Shown here in pieces: positions 59,711 to 64,000 of a stretch of DNA of 64,000 bases. Source of the stretch: Ehretia macrophylla (lineage: Eukaryota; Streptophyta; Magnoliopsida; Boraginales; Ehretiaceae); the NCBI GenBank assembly GCA_037974665.1, contig CM075768.1, positions 65,561,816 to 65,625,815 on the forward strand, written 5' to 3'. The notes under the pieces were generated by a model. That model was not told where the DNA came from and made no database searches. It saw nothing but the letters and a program-made list of their open reading frames with translations. The position numbers and the translations under genes were made by a program. Positions within the stretch are counted from its first letter, which is position 1. The number at the start of each line of letters is the position of its first letter.

Positions 59711-59829
59711 TGGGTGCAACACGAGGACTCCCCACGGGGTCACCCATCTTTGTACTACTCTCGCCCAAGCACGCTTAACTTCTGAGTTCTGATGGGATCC
59801 AGTGCATTAGTGCTAGTATGATCGCACCC
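59711..59829 (-). rRNA. 5S ribosomal RNA, copy 45
   Basis: Complete 119 nt with about 8 differences; box A is intact. Confidence 0.91.
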
Positions 59830-60387
59830 GTCATGTTGAGCACACAATTCCTTTATTTGTTAATGGTTCACAATCCCATCCTAGAGAGATGGCCCATTCA
59901 ATAGGCCCAATGGGCTTAACGACAACCCATCCACTTCAACAACGCAGCATCCTAGCAAGACGTGATATCGACGCGTTGCAGGGCCACCTAATGTCCCGTG
60001 AGTAAGCTTGTCAGCCTTTTAGCAGATCACGACGTACGATCCGGGATGAAAAAACAGAGCAAAAGAAGAAAAGTGGCCTGAAAATGATGAAAACGTTCTA
60101 TTTTGGGCTACAAAAATGGGAACAGCGAGCAAGCTGGCTGCACGTGTCGTAGAGCTCTCAGAGAGCTTTGTAACGGTATGCTGTGCGCCGCGTAAATCCT
60201 TACGGATCAAAAGTTATGGGCACCGGAGCGACGGAGACCTGGTCACTAGCCCTACGCCCTCGGTTTGCGGGCCCAACCTTTACGTGAAGCGAAGTTGTCT
60301 TGCCCAATGTTCCGTGGGATTCGGTAATAGAAATTTGGTGGATAAAGTATCTTGGCAACCTTAATCAGGGAAAAAAAAATTGAAAAG

Positions 60388-60506
60388 AAGGTGCAACACG
60401 AGGACTTCCTAAGGGGTCACCCATCCTAGCACTACTCTTACCCAAGCACGCTTAACTTCAGAGTTCCGATGGGATCTATTGCATTAGTGCTGGTATGTCC
60501 GCACCC
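60388..60506 (-). rRNA. 5S ribosomal RNA, copy 46
   Basis: Complete 119 nt with about 12 differences, including GGGATCTATTGC and TATGTCCGC in the 5' part. Likely decayed. Confidence 0.88.
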
Positions 60507-61063
60507 GTCATGTTGAGGGCACAATTCCTTTATTTGTTAACGGTTCACAGTCCCAGCCCAGAGAGATGGCCCATTCAAAAGGCCCTATGGGCTTAATGAC
60601 AACCCGTCTGCTTCGACAACTCAGCACCCTCGCAATTCGTGATATCGAGCAATTGTAGGGCCCTCTAATGTCCCGCGAGTTAGGTTGTCGTCCTTTTAGC
60701 AGCTCACAACATACGATCTGGGCCGAAGAAACAGAGCAAAAGAAGAAAAGTGGCCTGAAACTGATGAAAACGTTCGATTTTGGGCTCCAAAAATAGGCAC
60801 AGCGAGCAAGCTGCTGCCTCCGTCGAAGAGCTCTCAGAGAGCTTTGCAATGATATGTTGTGCGCCTCGTTACTCCTTACGGATCAAAAGTTATAGGCACC
60901 GGTGCGACGGAGACCTGGTCAAATGCCCTACGCCCTCGGTTTGCGGGCCCAGCCACTACGTGAAGCGAAGTTGTCTTGCCCAATGTTCCGTGGGATTCGG
61001 TAGTTGAAATTTGGTGGATAAAGTATCTTGGAAACCTTAACCAGGGCAATAAAAATTGAAAAG

Positions 61064-61182
61064 GGGGTGCAACCCGAGGACTTCCCAGGGGGTCACCCAT
61101 CCTAGTACTACTCACACCCAAGCACGCTTAACTTCGGAGTTCTGATGGGATCCGGAGCATTAGTGCTGGTATGATCGCACCC
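61064..61182 (-). rRNA. 5S ribosomal RNA, copy 47
   Basis: Complete 119 nt with about 4 differences (CTCACACCC at nt 67-69, GGAGCATTAG, and one near the 3' end). Boxes A and C are intact. Confidence 0.94.
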
Positions 61183-61738
61183 GTCATGTTGAGGGCACAA
61201 TTCATTTATTTGTTAACGGTTCACAGTCCCATCATAGAGAGATAGCCCATTGAAAAGGCCCAATAGGCTTAACGATAACCCATCAGCTTCAACAACGCAG
61301 CATCCTCACAAGACATGATATCGACGCGTTGTAGGGCCCTCTAATGTCCAGCGAGTAAGGTTGTCATCCTTTTAACAGCTCACGACGTACGATCCGAGAT
61401 GAAAAAATAGAACAAAAGAAGAAAAGTGACCTAAAACTATTGAAAACGTTCGATTTGGGCTCCAAAAATGGGTAAAGCGCGCAAGCTTGTTGCCCTCGTC
61501 GTAGAACTCTCAGAGAGATTTGTAATGGTATGTTGTGCGCCGTGTAACTCTTTACGGATCAAAAGTTATGGTCACCGGAGCGACGGAGACCTGGTCACAA
61601 GCCTTACGCACTCGGTTTGCGGGCCCAGCCTCGACGTGAAGCGAAGCTGTCTTGCCCAAGTGCCGTGGTATTTCATAATAGAAATGTGGTGGATAAAGTA
61701 TCTTGGCAACCCAAACCGGAGCAAAAAAAATTGTAAAG

Positions 61739-61857
61739 GGGGGGCAACACGAGGACATCCCATGGAGTTACCCATCCTAGTACTACTCTCGCCCAAGCAC
61801 AGTTAACTTCGGAGTTCTGATGGGATCCGGTGCATTAGTGCTGGTATGATCGCACCC
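61739..61857 (-). rRNA. 5S ribosomal RNA, copy 48
   Basis: Complete 119 nt with about 8 differences; GGACATCCCATGGAGTTACCC, altering box C, is shared with copy 50. Confidence 0.9.
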
Positions 61858-62414
61858 TTCATGTTGAGGGCACAATTCTTTTATTTGTTAACGGTTCACA
61901 GTCCCATCCTATAGAAATGGCCCGTTCAAATGGCCTAATGGGCTTAACGACAACCCATCCGCTTCAACAACGCAGCATCCTCGCAAGACGCTGTATCGAC
62001 GCGTTGTAGGGCCCTCTAATGTCCCACGAGTAAGGTCATCATCCTTTTAACAGCTCACGACGTACGATCTGGGACGAAGAAACAGAGCAAAAGAAGAAAA
62101 GTGGTAAGAAACTGATGAAAACGTTCGATTTTGGGCTCCAAAAAGGGCAAAGCGAGAAAGCTGGCTGCCTCCGTCGTTGAGCTCTCAGAGAGCTTTGCAA
62201 CGGTATGCTATGTGCCGCGTAACTGCTTACGGATCAAAAGCTATGCGAACTGGAGCGACGGAGACGTGGTCACAAGCCCTACGCCCTCGATTTGCGGGCC
62301 CAGCCTCTACGTGAAGCGAAGTTGTCTTGCCCAATGTTTCATGAGATTCGGTAATAGAAATTTGGTGGATAAAGTATCTTGGAAACCCTAACCAGGGCAA
62401 AAAAATTTGAAAAG

Positions 62415-62533
62415 AAGGTGCAACACGAGGACTTCCCAAGGGGTCACCCATCCTAGTACTACTCACACCCAAGCACACTTAGCTTCGGAGTTCTGATTGG
62501 ATCCGAAGCATTAGTGCAGGTATGATCGGACCC
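62415..62533 (-). rRNA. 5S ribosomal RNA, copy 49
   Basis: Complete 119 nt with about 12 differences; shares CTCACACCC with copy 47, two units away, and has box A changes (GCACACTTAGC). Confidence 0.88.
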
Positions 62534-63091
62534 GTCATGTTGAGGGCACAATTCCTTTATTTGTTAACGGTTCACAGTCCCATCATAGAGAGATGGCCCA
62601 TTCAAAAGGCCAAATGTGCTTAACGATAACCCATCCGCGTCAACAACGCAGCATCCTCACAAGATGTGATATCAAGGCGTTGTAGGGCCCTCTAATGTCC
62701 CACGAGTCAGGTTGTCATCCTTTTAACAGCTCACGACGTACGATCCAGGACGGAAAAGCAGGGCAAAAGAAGAAAAGTGGCCTGAAACTAATGAAAACGT
62801 TCGATTTTGGGCTCCAAAAATTGGCGAAGCGGGAAAGCTCACTGCCCCCGTCGTAGAGCTCTCAGAGAGCTTTGGAACGGTATGTTATGCACCGCGTAAC
62901 TCTTTACGGATCAAAATTTATGTGCACCAGAGCGACCGAGACCTGGTCACAAACCCTACGCCCTCGGTTTACAGGCCCAGCCTCCACATGAAGCGAAGCT
63001 GCCTTGCCCAAGTGCCATGAGATTTGATAATAGAAATGTGGTGGATAAAGTATCTTGGCAACCCAAACCGGAGCAAAAAAAATTGAAAAGG

Positions 63092-63210
63092 GGGGGACAA
63101 CACGAGGACATCCCATGGAGTTACCCATCCTAGTACTACTCTCGACCAAGCACACTTAACTTCGGAGTTCTGATGGGATCCGGTGCATTAGTGCTGGTAT
63201 GATCGCACCC
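63092..63210 (-). rRNA. 5S ribosomal RNA, copy 50
   Basis: Complete 119 nt with about 8 differences, sister to copy 48; one change in box A (nt 57). Confidence 0.9.
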
Positions 63211-63768
63211 GTCATGTTGAGGGCACAATTCCTTTATTTGTTAACGGTTCACAGTCCCATCCTAGAGAAATGGCCCATTCAAAAGGCCCAATGGGCTTAA
63301 CGACAACCCATCCACCTCAACAACATAGCATCCTCGCAAGACGAGATATGAACGCCTTGTAGGGCCCTCTAATTTCCCGTGAGTAAGGTTGTCGTCCTTT
63401 TAACAGCTCACGACGTACGATTAGGGATGGAAAAACAGAGCAATAGAAGAAAAGTGGACTATAACTGATGAAAACGTTCAATTTTGGGCTCCAAAAAGGG
63501 CAAAGCGAGCAAGCTGGCTGACCCCGTCGTAGAGCTCTCAGAGAGCTTTGCAACGGAATGTTGTGCACCGCGTAATTCCTTACGGATCAAAAGTTATGGG
63601 CAACGGAGCGACGGACACTTGGTCACAAGCCCTACACCCTCGGTTTACGGGCCCAGCCTCCACGTGAAGTAAAGTTGTCTTCCCCAAGGTGCCGTGGGAT
63701 TCGATAATAGAAATTTGGTGGATAAAGTATCTTGGCAACCTAAACTAGAGCAAACAAATTTGAAAAGG

Positions 63769-63887
63769 GGGGTGCAACACGAGGACATCCCTTGGGGTAA
63801 CCCATCTTAGCACTACTCTTGTCCAAGCACACTTAACTTCGGAGTTCTGATGGGATCCGGTGTATTAGTGCTGGTATGATCGCACCT
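63769..63887 (-). rRNA. 5S ribosomal RNA, copy 51
   Basis: Complete 119 nt with about 10 differences, including GGGGTAACCC in box C and CTTGTCCAAGCACAC across box A. The spacer to its right runs to the end of the window. Confidence 0.9.
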
Positions 63888-64000
63888 GTCATGTTGAGGG
63901 CATAATTCCTTTATTTGTTAACGGTTCACAATCCCATCCTAGAGAGATGGCCCATCCAAAAGGCCCAATGGGCTTAACGACAACCCATCCGATTCAACAA

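Larger units (their letters stand above)
52262..64000 (-). repeat. 5S rDNA tandem array, right segment (copies 34-51)
   Basis: Gene 5' ends at 52349, 53048, 53723, 54400, 55076, 55762, 56438, 57113, 57789, 58476, 59153, 59829, 60506, 61182, 61857, 62533, 63210 and 63887; the array continues past the right edge. Longer units are 699 bp (copy 34 to 35, from a 23-bp spacer duplication at 52738-52785) and 686-687 bp (before copies 39 and 43, from a duplicated GATCGATTTTGGGCTACTGCGAG segment). Copies 36-39 and 40-43 form two matching four-unit blocks. Nothing else is seen in the spacers. Confidence 0.97.

Noticed and set aside
1..64000. CRISPR array
   Set aside because: Direct repeats here are whole 677-bp rDNA units in a plant genome; there are no short repeats with unique spacers.

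Overview
This is nuclear DNA from a flowering plant. About 34 kb of the 64 kb is a 5S ribosomal DNA tandem array. The gene is 119 bp, lies on the minus strand throughout, and usually repeats every 675-678 bp. I count 51 copies: 49 contiguous, and two cut in half by retrotransposons. The gene sequence, the upstream AT-rich box near -28 with a GC-containing stretch near -12, and the Ty3-type retroelements are all typical of angiosperms. I cannot name the genus.

Layout. 1-12163: eighteen whole 5S copies plus the 3' part of a nineteenth. 12164-18980: element A, a compact LTR retrotransposon with two 2,552-bp LTRs and no recognisable gag or pol, inserted into copy 19. 18981-29106: the rest of copy 19, fourteen whole copies, and the 3' part of copy 34. 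29107-52256: element B, a Ty3/gypsy chromovirus of the Tekay/Del type with 3,605-bp LTRs and a decayed gag-pol gene at 32980-37460, inserted into copy 34. Inside the 3' LTR of B sits element C (37720-48865, opposite orientation). C is a related but gene-less element with 4,131-bp LTRs. 52257-64000: the rest of copy 34, then seventeen whole copies, running off the right edge.

No host protein-coding gene is visible. The many 60-120 codon open frames in the array are chance frames in the 5S spacer, repeated because the spacer repeats. The only protein-derived sequence is the gag-pol of B, which has one frameshift and nine in-frame stops between Gag and its natural end, so it should not make a full polyprotein.

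How the parts relate. The order of events is clear: the array came first, A and B each jumped into a 5S gene, and C then jumped into B. A and B landed in the same internal-promoter element (box C), with 5-bp target duplications that overlap by 2 bp on the gene. B and C share LTR ends, primer site, leader and polypurine tract, so C could have been mobilised by B-like proteins. The array itself is poorly homogenised. No copy matches the majority sequence exactly, and blocks of 2, 3 and 4 units recur as higher-order repeats, which suggests a peripheral or largely silent 5S locus. All difference counts are by eye, without an alignment program.
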